Below the pieces are notes generated by a model that did not search any database, was not told the DNA's origin, and saw only the letters and a program-made list of their open reading frames with translations. Below are positions 1 through 7,081 of a stretch of DNA of 23,023 nucleotides, piece by piece (the stretch's first letter is position 1; every line of letters starts with the position of its first letter). The stretch is from DATLXH01 sp035576005 (GTDB lineage: Bacteria > Acidobacteriota > Thermoanaerobaculia > Gp7-AA8), in the NCBI GenBank assembly GCA_035576005.1, contig DATLXH010000125.1, positions 1-23,023 on the forward strand, written 5' to 3'. A program made the translations under genes and the position numbers.

Positions 1-125
1 CCAAATCTCCGGCGAGGATCGTCTTTTTGCTTGTTTCGGCGACCAAGGCCCTCGTTCGCTCACGATCTGCTCCGCTCTGAAGCTCTCCGAGACATCATAA
101 TCATCAGCGACATTTGAGACGATCT

Positions 126-160
126 CCTCGGGAGAGGGGAGACGCCGCTTCGCCGCTGAG
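126..160 (-). repeat. Partial intergenic palindromic repeat copy
   Basis: Read on the minus strand this stretch carries GCGGCGAAGCGGCGT followed by CTCCCCTCTCCCGAGGAG, which resembles the element at 3498-3533 (GCCGCGAAGCGGCGTAT then CTCCCC..GGGGAGAGGG). It is a decayed or partial member of the palindrome family found at most gene junctions in this window. It lies in the leader of the glycosyltransferase gene. Confidence 0.45.
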
Positions 161-211
161 TCACTCTCGCTCGGCGATCGAAAAGACAAACTGCACTACC
201 ATCCCTTCACG

Positions 212-1357
212 ATGCTTCTCTCGATCCTTGCAGGAATCTCCATCCTCCTCTTCACGCTGCTTCTCATCGAGCTCGCGGGCGCAGGTCGCAGTATCCCGAA
301 ACTCGGGCAACTCTCTTCCGAGCGTAGTTCGTGGCCCTCCGTTTCGATCGTGATTGCGGCTCTCAACGAAGAAGCCACGATCGCCGAAGCGCTCGATTCC
401 GTGCTCGCGCTCGATTACCCCGATCTGGAAGTGGTCTTCGTCGATGATCGGAGCAGCGACGCCACAGGCTCGATCGTCGCGGCACGCGCAACAAAGGATC
501 GACGCCTCCGTCTGGTTACAGTACGTGAGCTGCCTGAGGGCTGGCTGGGGAAGAATCACGCTCTGCATGTAGGCGCGGGACAGGCACGCGGGGAGTTGTT
601 GCTGTTCACGGACGCCGACATCGTTTTCGAGCCGACTGCTCTGCGCCGTGCGGTCGGATACATGGAAGATACAAAGATCGATCACCTCACTGCAGGGGCC
701 GAGGTGCGCTCGAGGTCGGTGCCTCTGGGGATGTTCATCGCTGCCTTTGGGTTTTTCTTCGTTCTCTACGCCAGACCCTGGCGCGCAAAGAATCCACGCT
801 CAAAAGCTCACGTCGGGATCGGCGCGTTCAATCTCGTGCGCAGCTCTGTCTATCGCGGAATCGGAGGGCACCAGCCAATTGCCATGCGCACCGATGACGA
901 CATGATGCTCGGAAAACTCGTGAAGAAATCGGGCGCAAGGCAGGACTTCGTCTCCGCAATTGGAATGATCCGGGTGGAGTGGTACCCCTCGGTTCGCAAA
1001 GCGATCCGCGGCCTGGAGAAGAACGCATTCACCGGATGCAACTACAGCATGACCATCGTGGTGATGGGAACGCTTACGCTGCTGGCGCTCTATGTCTGGC
1101 CCTTCGTTGCGTTGTTTGTCACGGACGGCTGGCTGCGGGCAGCGAACGGACTGATCGTGGCGGTGATCCTCTCGATCATCGCCATCCTGTCGCATGCGTC
1201 AGGGAGCCGATGGTGGTATGCGTTCGGATTCCCCCTGGCCACGCTTCTCTTCATTTACGTTCTATGGCGTTCCGCAATTCTGGCGCTGGCGAACGGAGGG
1301 ATTGACTGGCGGGGCACGCACTACTCTCTCGCTGCACTACGCGCGAACAAGGTGTGA
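212..1357 (+). CDS. Membrane-bound family 2 glycosyltransferase
   Basis: 381 aa. An N-terminal membrane helix (about residues 3-22) is followed by a GT-A catalytic domain: the SIVIAALNEE strand near 45-54, VDDRSSD at 77-83 for nucleotide binding, GWLGKNHAL near 110-118, the metal-binding DAD at 134-136 and an acidic TDDDMMLG at 227-234. WYPSVRKAIRGLEKN (257-271) sits where processive GT2 enzymes carry their acceptor-side motif. Three or more further hydrophobic segments (about 170-187, 280-303, 313-360) precede a C-terminal GTHYSL. The family transfers a sugar from an activated nucleotide sugar to a lipid or carotenoid-like acceptor at the inner membrane. The GWLGKNHAL block recalls carotenoid and hopanoid-associated glycosyltransferases, but the acceptor cannot be named. 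No Shine-Dalgarno sequence precedes the ATG; a -10-like TACCAT lies 9 nt upstream, suggesting a leaderless start. It is followed after 69 bp by the MFS gene. Confidence 0.85.
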   Translation: MLLSILAGISILLFTLLLIELAGAGRSIPKLGQLSSERSSWPSVSIVIAALNEEATIAEALDSVLALDYPDLEVVFVDDRSSDATGSIVAARATKDRRLRLVTVRELPEGWLGKNHALHVGAGQARGELLLFTDADIVFEPTALRRAVGYMEDTKIDHLTAGAEVRSRSVPLGMFIAAFGFFFVLYARPWRAKNPRSKAHVGIGAFNLVRSSVYRGIGGHQPIAMRTDDDMMLGKLVKKSGARQDFVSAIGMIRVEWYPSVRKAIRGLEKNAFTGCNYSMTIVVMGTLTLLALYVWPFVALFVTDGWLRAANGLIVAVILSIIAILSHASGSRWWYAFGFPLATLLFIYVLWRSAILALANGGIDWRGTHYSLAALRANKV

Positions 1358-1426
1358 TCTTCCTGATTGACGGCCGGTTCGCGCAAGGGTATTGAACGTT
1401 CGATTCCGTTCGAAGAAACTGTATTG

Positions 1427-2644
1427 ATGTCCTCGCTCCGCTCCGTTCCTCGCTCCGCATGGAAAGCGCTCATCGCCGGACAGCTCGGCTGGATGCTCGA
1501 TTCGATGGACTTCCTTCTCTTCACGTTCGCTCTACGCGCGATCCAGAAGGAGTTCTCGCTCGATTCGGCAACGATGGGACTTCTGACGTCGGTGGCTCTG
1601 GTCGCCGCGGCAGTCGGAGGAATCGCCTTCGGACGGATCGCAGATCGAATCGGACGAGTCTCCGCGATGACTCTCACGATGGTGATCTACTCGCTTGCGA
1701 CTGGAGGCATGGCCACCGCATCTTCGGTCTGGCAGCTCTTCTTCTGGCGTGCTCTGGTCGGAATCGGGATGGGAGGGGAGTGGTCGTGCGGATCGGTCCT
1801 GGTCGCGGAGAGCTGGCCAGCAGAACACCGGGCCAAGGCTGCAGGGATGATGCAGTCGGCCTGGGCTGTCGGCGCACTTCTCGCTGCGGCGCTCTCGGCC
1901 CTCGTCCTCGAACGTTTCGGCTGGCGTGTACTTTTTTTGATTGGCGTGTTCCCCGCGATCCTCGCGTACTTCATTCGTCGAAACGTTGAGGAGCCGGAGA
2001 TCTGGAAGAGGGCAAAAGAGGTCGCGTCACCCACGGGATGGGGAGAGATCTTTGCGCCGCGATTCCTGCGCACGACGCTCGTGGCCACGATGGTGGCGGC
2101 ATCGACTCTGATTGCGTACTGGGGAATCTTCACCTGGCTTCCTGCTTATCTGGCTACGCCCGTCAGCCAGGGCGGAGTCGGTCTATCCGTGACGAAATCC
2201 GCTACCTGGATGATCGTGGTGCAACTCGGGGCGTTCGCGGGGTACCTCTCGTTCGGCTGGATCGCCGATCGTCTTGGCCGTCGCCCTGCGTTCACGCTCT
2301 TCATGATCTGCGCGACGCTGGTCATTCCTGCGTACGCTGCCGCCGCCTCGCACCCGTCGGTTCTTCTACTGATCGGACCGCTCGTCGGATTTTTTGCGCA
2401 CGGCTATTTTTCGCTCTTCGGAGCACTGCTTTCGGAACTGTTTCCTACATCGCTTCGTGCCACTGGTCAGGGCTTCTGCTACAACGCCGGACGCCTTGCT
2501 GCAGCCGCAGCGCCGTTTGCAATCGGGTTCGCTGCCGACTCAGTCGGACTGGGCGTAGCTCTCACGGTCAATGCGCTCTTCTTCACGCTCGCCGGAGCAC
2601 TGATCTGGTTGTTGCCGGAAACGCGAGGGAGGGAGCTGGCGTGA
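1427..2644 (+). CDS. MFS transporter of the pxp (5-oxoproline) locus
   Basis: 405 aa from ATG 1427. A TTG at 1367 would add 20 residues, but the ATG start places the usual short cytoplasmic tail directly before helix 1 (GQLGWMLDSMDFLLFTFAL). About 12 hydrophobic helices can be traced. The MFS loop motif occurs twice, GRIADRIGR near 69-77 and GWIADRLGRRP in the second half. RALVGIGMGGEW followed by LVAESWP is typical of proton symporters for small carboxylates (AAHS/SHS-like subfamilies). The gene ends in a TGATG one-base overlap with pxpA, so the two are translationally coupled. Uptake of 5-oxoproline or a related carboxylate is inferred from this neighbourhood; the family assignment itself rests on the motifs. 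No strong Shine-Dalgarno sequence is visible before 1427. Confidence 0.88.
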   Translation: MSSLRSVPRSAWKALIAGQLGWMLDSMDFLLFTFALRAIQKEFSLDSATMGLLTSVALVAAAVGGIAFGRIADRIGRVSAMTLTMVIYSLATGGMATASSVWQLFFWRALVGIGMGGEWSCGSVLVAESWPAEHRAKAAGMMQSAWAVGALLAAALSALVLERFGWRVLFLIGVFPAILAYFIRRNVEEPEIWKRAKEVASPTGWGEIFAPRFLRTTLVATMVAASTLIAYWGIFTWLPAYLATPVSQGGVGLSVTKSATWMIVVQLGAFAGYLSFGWIADRLGRRPAFTLFMICATLVIPAYAAAASHPSVLLLIGPLVGFFAHGYFSLFGALLSELFPTSLRATGQGFCYNAGRLAAAAAPFAIGFAADSVGLGVALTVNALFFTLAGALIWLLPETRGRELA

Positions 2645-3435
2645 TGACAAGACAGCCGGTTGGCCGCTTCATCGATCTGAGCTGCGATCTCGGTGAGGCA
2701 GGCTCGGATGACGACGCCATTGTCGAAGCAGCGATCTGGCCATTGATCAGCTCGGCGAACGTTGCCTGCGGCGGTCACATCGGTGACAGAGACAGTATGC
2801 AGCGCGCGGTTGAGCAGGCAATCGAGCACGACGTGTCGTTCGGCGCGCATCCTTCATACCCGGATCGAGAGAACTTTGGACGGCGGAGCATGTCGATATC
2901 GCGTGAGTTGCTCATGGAGACCCTGGTGGAGCAGATGACGACTCTCGCTGAGATCGCACGAACGAACGGCCGTGCCGTGACGCACGTGAAGCCGCACGGG
3001 GCGCTCTACAACGACGCACATCATGACCACGCTCTCGCGGACACAATCGCCGAGGCCGTTCACGTTTTCGACAAGGAGGCCAGCCTCGTCTGCGCGCGGA
3101 GCTCGGCAATGTTCGCCGCTGCTCAGCAGCGCGGCATTCGTGCAGTCGCCGAGGGTTTTGCGGATCGCCGCTACCGTCGAGACGGATCACTTGTTCCTCG
3201 AAGCGAGCCAGACGCTCTGCTGATGGATCCTTTCGAAGCGGCCGCTCAGGCAAGGCTCATAACGGATGAAGGCGAGGTGGCAGCGAAAGGCGGGGAGCGA
3301 ATCGGAATCGCAGTAGAGACAATCTGCATTCATTCGGATATGAAGGATTCCGTTCGACGTCTTCGTGCCATTCGGGACAATCTGACGAGTGGTGGGATTG
3401 GAGTACAGTCATGTCACCCGCGTAATCATGTGTGA
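2644..3435 (+). CDS. pxpA: 5-oxoprolinase subunit PxpA (LamB/YcsF family)
   Basis: 263 aa, slightly longer than the roughly 245 aa usual for the family. Family blocks appear in order: IDLSCDLGEAGSDD near the N-terminus, SSANVACGGHIGDRDSM, SFGAHPSYPDRENFGRR, THVKPHGALYNDA, GFADRRYRRDGSLVPR and ETICIHSD. PxpA is the hydrolytic subunit that, with PxpB and PxpC, performs ATP-dependent conversion of 5-oxo-L-proline to L-glutamate in the cytoplasm. The ATG at 2644 overlaps the transporter's stop by one base, and the frame upstream of it is a shadow of the transporter gene. The partner subunits start only 287 bp downstream, beyond a block of inverted repeats, so the usual tight pxpABC arrangement is interrupted here. 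Confidence 0.93.
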   Translation: MTRQPVGRFIDLSCDLGEAGSDDDAIVEAAIWPLISSANVACGGHIGDRDSMQRAVEQAIEHDVSFGAHPSYPDRENFGRRSMSISRELLMETLVEQMTTLAEIARTNGRAVTHVKPHGALYNDAHHDHALADTIAEAVHVFDKEASLVCARSSAMFAAAQQRGIRAVAEGFADRRYRRDGSLVPRSEPDALLMDPFEAAAQARLITDEGEVAAKGGERIGIAVETICIHSDMKDSVRRLRAIRDNLTSGGIGVQSCHPRNHV

Positions 3436-3497
3436 GCGCAAAAGTCATCCCAAGCCCAGGCTTCTGATGACATCGGTTCACTGACTGACTTGGTTGA

Positions 3498-3690
3498 GCC
3501 GCGAAGCGGCGTATCTCCCCGGCGGGGAGAGGGAAGCGAGCGGAGCGAAGCAGGGAGAGGGGCGTGAAAGTCTCGCCAGTCCGTAGGAAAAGGCGAGGTC
3601 TTCGTATCTCTCGCGGCCCCTCTCCCGGTCGCTAAGGCGACCACCCTCTCCCCGCCGGGGAGAGGGATACGCGCCCCTGCGGGGCGCGAG
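3498..3690. repeat. Inverted pair of intergenic palindromic repeats between pxpA and pxpBC
   Basis: The left copy (3498-3562) has a GCCGC..GCGGC hairpin, CTCCCCGGCGGGGAG, then AGGG, spacer and GGGAGAGGGGC. The right copy (3616-3690) is the same arrangement inverted: GGCCCCTCTCCCGGTCGC, TAAGGCGACC, then CCCTCTCCCCGCCGGGGAG and a GCGCCCCTGCGGGGCGC hairpin. The pair can fold into one long hairpin or several local ones and resembles bacterial interspersed mosaic repeats (BIME-like). It fills most of the 287 bp between pxpA and pxpBC and contains no gene. No T-run follows it, so it is not a standard intrinsic terminator. Confidence 0.75.
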
Positions 3691-3722
3691 TCGGCGCGCC
3701 GGGATGGGACAATCGTTCATCG

Positions 3723-4778
3723 ATGAACGAACAGCTTTCAATCAGACGGGCCGGGCACCGCGCGGTTCTCGCGGTGTTTCGTACTGTCTCCCTCGCAGAG
3801 CTACAGCGGGCTGCTGCCGAGGCCCGTTCGCTTGCAAACGTTGAAGCCGTTGTCATCGGTCACTCTTCGCTTCTTGTGTTGTTCGACTCTCGAGAAACGG
3901 ACGCAGTAGAGATCTCATCTGCTCTGCAGAGAAATTTCCGTGATGCTCGTGTCGCCGGAAGTTGGGTTGTCGGGCCACGACCGACGGCAGCGGCGATTCA
4001 CGAGATCGGGGTCAGCTTCTCATCTGAGGATGCTCCGGACCTGCCCGACTTCCTGGGGCATACAGGAATGACTGGCGACGAGTTTCTCTCGCGTATTCGC
4101 TCCGTCCCACTTCGCGCCAGATATCTGGGATTTCGGCCCGGTTTCGCGTATCTGGAGGGGCTTCCTCCTGAGTGGTGGGTGCCTCGCCGGCAAAGCTCCC
4201 GCACACGCGTTCCCGCTGGCTCCTTCGCGGTCGGGGGAGAGATGGCTGGGTTCTACCCCACGGACTCGCCCGGAGGGTGGAACCTGCTGGGCCGCACATC
4301 GGTCAGACTCTGGGATCCTGCACGAGAACAGCCCAACCTCATCGGAGCAGGAGACGAGATCCGTATCCGCCCGGTGCACAGCGCTGAAATCGACGTTGAA
4401 GTAGAAAAGGAAGTGATCGTTGAATCGGGACTCTCTTTATCCGCGTCCGAAGACAAAGCGATCCTGGCGACAGTACGAAAGTCCGGGCAACTTTCTCTCA
4501 TCGTGCTGCCTCGCAACGAGCGGCGGTACGACTCTGGTCTACCACCCGGAGGACGCTTCGACGAGACAGCGGCTGCTGCGGTCAATCGCGCCGTTGGAAA
4601 CCCGCCCGATGCTGCGGTACTGGAATGCGCAATGGTCGGGCCGACAGTGGTGATGCATCGCGAAACAATCCTTTCCTGGTGGGGCGCCGAGGTTTCGATT
4701 CGGGTGAACGGAAAGGTAGTGGTCCAGTCTCGCCTCTTTGAGGACGGGCCGGGGATGTCGTCGAGGTTGGCGTACTGA
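3723..4778 (+). CDS. pxpB: 5-oxoprolinase PxpB fused to the N-terminal half of PxpC (frame-disrupted)
   Basis: 351 aa. Residues 1-217 are a PxpB/KipI domain (GFRPGFAYLEGLP near 136-148, PRR, VPAGSFAVGG, YPTDSPGGWNLLGRT). Then, without a stop, a linker leads into a PxpC/KipA-type carboxyltransferase-fold domain (about 250-344: PPGGRFDETAAAAVNRAVGN, AVLECAMVGPTV, WWGAEVSIRVNG). In the current frame the protein ends in an unrelated tail, MSSRLAY. The -1 frame continues the expected PxpC sequence (GDVVEVGVLRNGLRGYLAMSGG) into the open frame that ends at 5281. An intact fusion would be about 519 aa. PxpB and PxpC together activate 5-oxoproline with ATP for hydrolysis by PxpA. The ATG has no Shine-Dalgarno sequence; GACAAT lies 9 nt upstream. 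The break is either a lost G in the run at 4751-4754, a sequencing error, or recoding. Confidence 0.85.
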   Translation: MNEQLSIRRAGHRAVLAVFRTVSLAELQRAAAEARSLANVEAVVIGHSSLLVLFDSRETDAVEISSALQRNFRDARVAGSWVVGPRPTAAAIHEIGVSFSSEDAPDLPDFLGHTGMTGDEFLSRIRSVPLRARYLGFRPGFAYLEGLPPEWWVPRRQSSRTRVPAGSFAVGGEMAGFYPTDSPGGWNLLGRTSVRLWDPAREQPNLIGAGDEIRIRPVHSAEIDVEVEKEVIVESGLSLSASEDKAILATVRKSGQLSLIVLPRNERRYDSGLPPGGRFDETAAAAVNRAVGNPPDAAVLECAMVGPTVVMHRETILSWWGAEVSIRVNGKVVVQSRLFEDGPGMSSRLAY

Positions 4779-4804
4779 GGAACGGCCTGCGAGGGTATCT
4801 GGCG

Positions 4805-5281
4805 ATGTCGGGCGGAATTGCGACGCTGGGCGGACCGTATGATTTATCGCCGCATGCGCTTCGCGTAGGAGAGTCAATAAAAACCGCCATGGCCCTCACA
4901 GGAAGAGGACGTCAGGCGCATCTCGAGCAAAGCGATCGAAAAAGGCTTCAGGCAATGATCGGGCCTCATGACTGCGATCCTTCACTAATCGAGATTGTGG
5001 CTGGCTCGTCGTGGACCGTGACCGCTGCGCTGGACCGCACCGGTATCCGCGTGGGTTCGAAAAACGCTCACGGCATCGTGCCGCCGGCGGACCTCCAGTC
5101 ATGCGGAGTTCAATTCGGCACTGTGCAGTTTCATCCCAATGGAGACCTGGTGATCATGGGACCGGATCATCCATCCACCGGTGGATACCAACAGGTGCTG
5201 ACTGTGTTGACTGGCGATCTCTGGAAACTCGGTCAGCTCATGCCTGGGGACGAAGTGACCTGGGACATTCAACAACCGTAA
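4805..5281 (+). CDS. pxpC: 5-oxoprolinase PxpC, C-terminal part (continuation of the broken fusion)
   Basis: Annotated here from the first ATG (158 aa), but PxpC-like sequence in this frame begins at about 4754 (GDVVEVGVLRNGLRGYLA), directly where the upstream frame stops making sense. It contains the GPHD motif near residue 53, followed by the typical AGSSWTVTAALDRTGIRV, PADLQSCGVQFGTVQFHPNGD, STGGYQQVLTVL and LGQLMPGDEVTW blocks of the PxpC/KipA C-terminal half. Alone it would lack the first part of the carboxyltransferase fold, so independent function from ATG 4805 is unlikely. That ATG has no ribosome binding site and corresponds to an internal Met in the family alignment (YLAMSGG). I regard 3723-5281 as one gene interrupted by a single-base frame change. 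Confidence 0.8.
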   Translation: MSGGIATLGGPYDLSPHALRVGESIKTAMALTGRGRQAHLEQSDRKRLQAMIGPHDCDPSLIEIVAGSSWTVTAALDRTGIRVGSKNAHGIVPPADLQSCGVQFGTVQFHPNGDLVIMGPDHPSTGGYQQVLTVLTGDLWKLGQLMPGDEVTWDIQQP

Positions 5282-5324
5282 GGGCCCCTGCGACGCAATT
5301 GGGAAATGCGGGCTCGCACGAGGT

Positions 5325-5330
5325 TACACT
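5325..5330 (+). promoter_or_regulatory. Candidate -10 box for rlmN, leaderless geometry
   Basis: TACACT lies 8 nt before ATG 5339, and no Shine-Dalgarno sequence occurs in the usual window. The spacing would put transcription start at or near the A of the ATG. No convincing -35 is visible. This is an inference from sequence only. Confidence 0.3.
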
Positions 5331-5338
5331 CGCGATAG

Positions 5339-6421
5339 ATGAGTCTCGCTCAACCCAGAACGACTCCGCAGGTCCGGATCAAGAACCATACCTCTTCTGA
5401 GCTTACCGCCCTTCTCTCCGAAGTCGGCGTGACTCCGCGGCTTGCGCGACAGCTTCAGAGCGCTGCAGTCCGCCGTGGAGCGTTGGAGATCCCTCGGGTT
5501 TTGCCGGAGACCTCGCCTTACGTACTGGCGCGGGTTGGCCAGGTCGCCAGCATTCCGGCACTCGAGCTGATCGATAAAATCGTATCTCCCCGCGATGGTT
5601 TCACCCGTTACCTGTTTCGTGGCGACGGTCCGGACCTTTTTGAAGCGGTCAGGATTCCTCTGCTTCATCGGGCCGGCGACCTCAAGCACATTGTGTGTGT
5701 CAGCTCCCAGGTCGGCTGTGCGCTGCGTTGCGACTTCTGCGCGACCGGCCGCCTGGGTTTTCGCAGAAATCTCGCGACCTGGGAGATCGTCGACCAGGTC
5801 GTTCATATCCAGCGCGACTCAGTCGAGCCGGTTCGCGGAGTCGTCTTCATGGGGATGGGCGAGCCGATGTTGAATTACGACTCTGTGATGCGCGCAGCGG
5901 AAGTCATCTCCGAGCCGTGCGGCATGGCCATCAGTGCGAAAGCGATCACGATCTCCACCGTGGGGATCGTTCCTGCGATCCAGCGCTTCACCAGTGAGCG
6001 CCGGCCCTTTCGGCTGATTGTCTCGTTGACGAAAGCTGAGAGTAGCAGTCGGAAGCTGCTCCTTCCGATCGAGGCAACCTATCCGTTACCCGAGTTGATC
6101 GCCGCGCTGCGCGAGTATCAAGCTGCGACAGGAAAGCGCATCACCCTGGCCTGGACACTCATCTCCGGCTACAACACGAGCCAGACAGACGCCCGGGAGC
6201 TCGCTGAGCTCACGCGCGGACTGGCGATCAAGCTCGATCTGATCGACGTCAACGATTCGACTGGCCGATACGTGGCGCCGTCTGATGAGGAAAGGAATCA
6301 CTTCCGCGACGCGCTTCGCGTCGAGCTCGGCATGCCTGTGGCTCGGCGCTACAGCGGAGGTCAGGACATCGACGGGGGCTGTGGGATGCTTGCTGGCGCC
6401 GCCGGCGGAACCGGTGAGTAA
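5339..6421 (+). CDS. rlmN: RlmN-family radical SAM methyltransferase
   Basis: 360 aa. The radical SAM cluster motif CALRCDFC supplies C127, C131 and C134 for the 4Fe-4S cluster. FMGMGEPMLNYDSV follows at about 171-184, with TISTVGIVPAI, LAWTLISGYN and a C-terminal GGQDIDGGCGML that provides the second catalytic cysteine (C348) of the RlmN/Cfr ping-pong mechanism. The family methylates C2 of A2503 in 23S rRNA and of A37 in some tRNAs. It departs from textbook RlmN: SLTKAES replaces the usual SLHAP block, LIDVNDSTGRY replaces LIPYN, and the N-terminal helical domain lacks a clear aromatic WxY element. It could be a divergent RlmN or a paralogue with a shifted substrate. It stands alone, 57 bp after the PxpC frame. 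Confidence 0.85.
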   Translation: MSLAQPRTTPQVRIKNHTSSELTALLSEVGVTPRLARQLQSAAVRRGALEIPRVLPETSPYVLARVGQVASIPALELIDKIVSPRDGFTRYLFRGDGPDLFEAVRIPLLHRAGDLKHIVCVSSQVGCALRCDFCATGRLGFRRNLATWEIVDQVVHIQRDSVEPVRGVVFMGMGEPMLNYDSVMRAAEVISEPCGMAISAKAITISTVGIVPAIQRFTSERRPFRLIVSLTKAESSSRKLLLPIEATYPLPELIAALREYQAATGKRITLAWTLISGYNTSQTDARELAELTRGLAIKLDLIDVNDSTGRYVAPSDEERNHFRDALRVELGMPVARRYSGGQDIDGGCGMLAGAAGGTGE

Positions 6422-6592
6422 ATAGAACGTCTGATGAGTGCTCACACCGTCGAACCCGTCTTCTTTACCCGGCCGGGCATGGTGGGGCGCAAATCTGTGT
6501 TAGCAATCATTCAGGGAAGGTTCTCCGTGTATCCTGTCTGACACGGACTGGAGCTCTGGCGGTGGATAAATCGCCCTCCCTCTACTTTTATC

Positions 6593-6598
6593 AGGAGA
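6593..6598 (+). promoter_or_regulatory. Shine-Dalgarno sequence that sets a TTG start
   Basis: AGGAGA lies 7 nt before TTG 6606. It selects this unusual start codon; no in-frame ATG occurs before the conserved-looking MGKPQVSF sequence. Confidence 0.6.
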
Positions 6599-6605
6599 TA
6601 TTGAT

Positions 6606-6797
6606 TTGGGAAAACCACAGGTTTCTTTTTCTAAGCGTCAGAGGGAACAGGCCAAGCGCGAGCGTCAGAAGATGAAGGTCGAAAAGCGGGACCAGCGCGC
6701 CAGTGAACCGAAGAAAAACCCTGCAGACGACGAGTTTCAGCTGCTCACCGGCAATGAGCCACGCGAGGATTTTGACCTGGACCCCCAGGCTACCTGA
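6606..6797 (+). CDS. Small lysine/arginine-rich protein of unknown function
   Basis: 63 aa, starting with TTG behind a good Shine-Dalgarno sequence. The N-terminal half is almost all charged and helical (SFSKRQREQAKRERQKMKVE), the centre is basic (KRDQRASEPKK) and the C-terminal part is acidic (DDEF, EPREDFDLDPQ). I recall short proteins with a similar SFxKRxRE start being common in Acidobacteriota and Myxococcota and annotated as hypothetical; that is memory, not a search. The charge pattern would suit a ribosome- or nucleic-acid-associated protein, but no function can be assigned. About 180 bp without another gene precede it, and it is convergent with the helicase gene across a 284-bp gap. 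Confidence 0.7.
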   Translation: MGKPQVSFSKRQREQAKRERQKMKVEKRDQRASEPKKNPADDEFQLLTGNEPREDFDLDPQAT

Positions 6798-7022
6798 GTC
6801 ATCTGGATCCAATCGCTATCATCCGACTTCGATCCAGGCCTGCTCGCCCGGATGGCGGTCTCGCAGGTTAACGCTAGTTGAAACTCGACATCCGGTGAAC
6901 GTCTCAAACGCAGGTTGATCGCGTTCTCGAGACGTGAGTTCTCAACGTCGGCCACGTGCGGGACACTCCCTGTTCGATGGCACGCAACTGAGATTCGATT
7001 CCGTGATCGGCGACGTCCACAG

Positions 7023-7071
7023 GGACCCTCACTCGGCGCTAAGCGCGCCACCCACTCCCGCCGGGAGAGGG
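7023..7071 (-). repeat. Intergenic palindromic repeat, single copy
   Basis: On the plus strand it reads GACCCTCAC, then a CGGCGCTAAGCGCGCC hairpin, then CCCACTCCCGCCGGGAGAGGG. This is the same three-part structure as the copies at 13467-13517 and 13625-13665. It lies 10 bp beyond the helicase stop, between convergent genes. The rest of 6798-7081 shows no gene I can support. Confidence 0.65.
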
Positions 7072-7081
7072 AAAAACCGTT

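Noticed and set aside
161..685. 174-codon minus-strand open frame
   Set aside because: It is antisense to the glycosyltransferase, whose frame carries the catalytic motifs; no family features are visible in the minus frame.
2038..2643. Upstream extension of the PxpA frame by about 200 codons
   Set aside because: This part overlaps the transporter's coding sequence in another frame and has no family similarity. PxpA proteins start near the ATG at 2644.
6798..7022. Possible small RNA or gene in the gap after the small basic protein
   Set aside because: I looked for tRNA-like folds, coding bias and strong hairpins on both strands and found nothing convincing.
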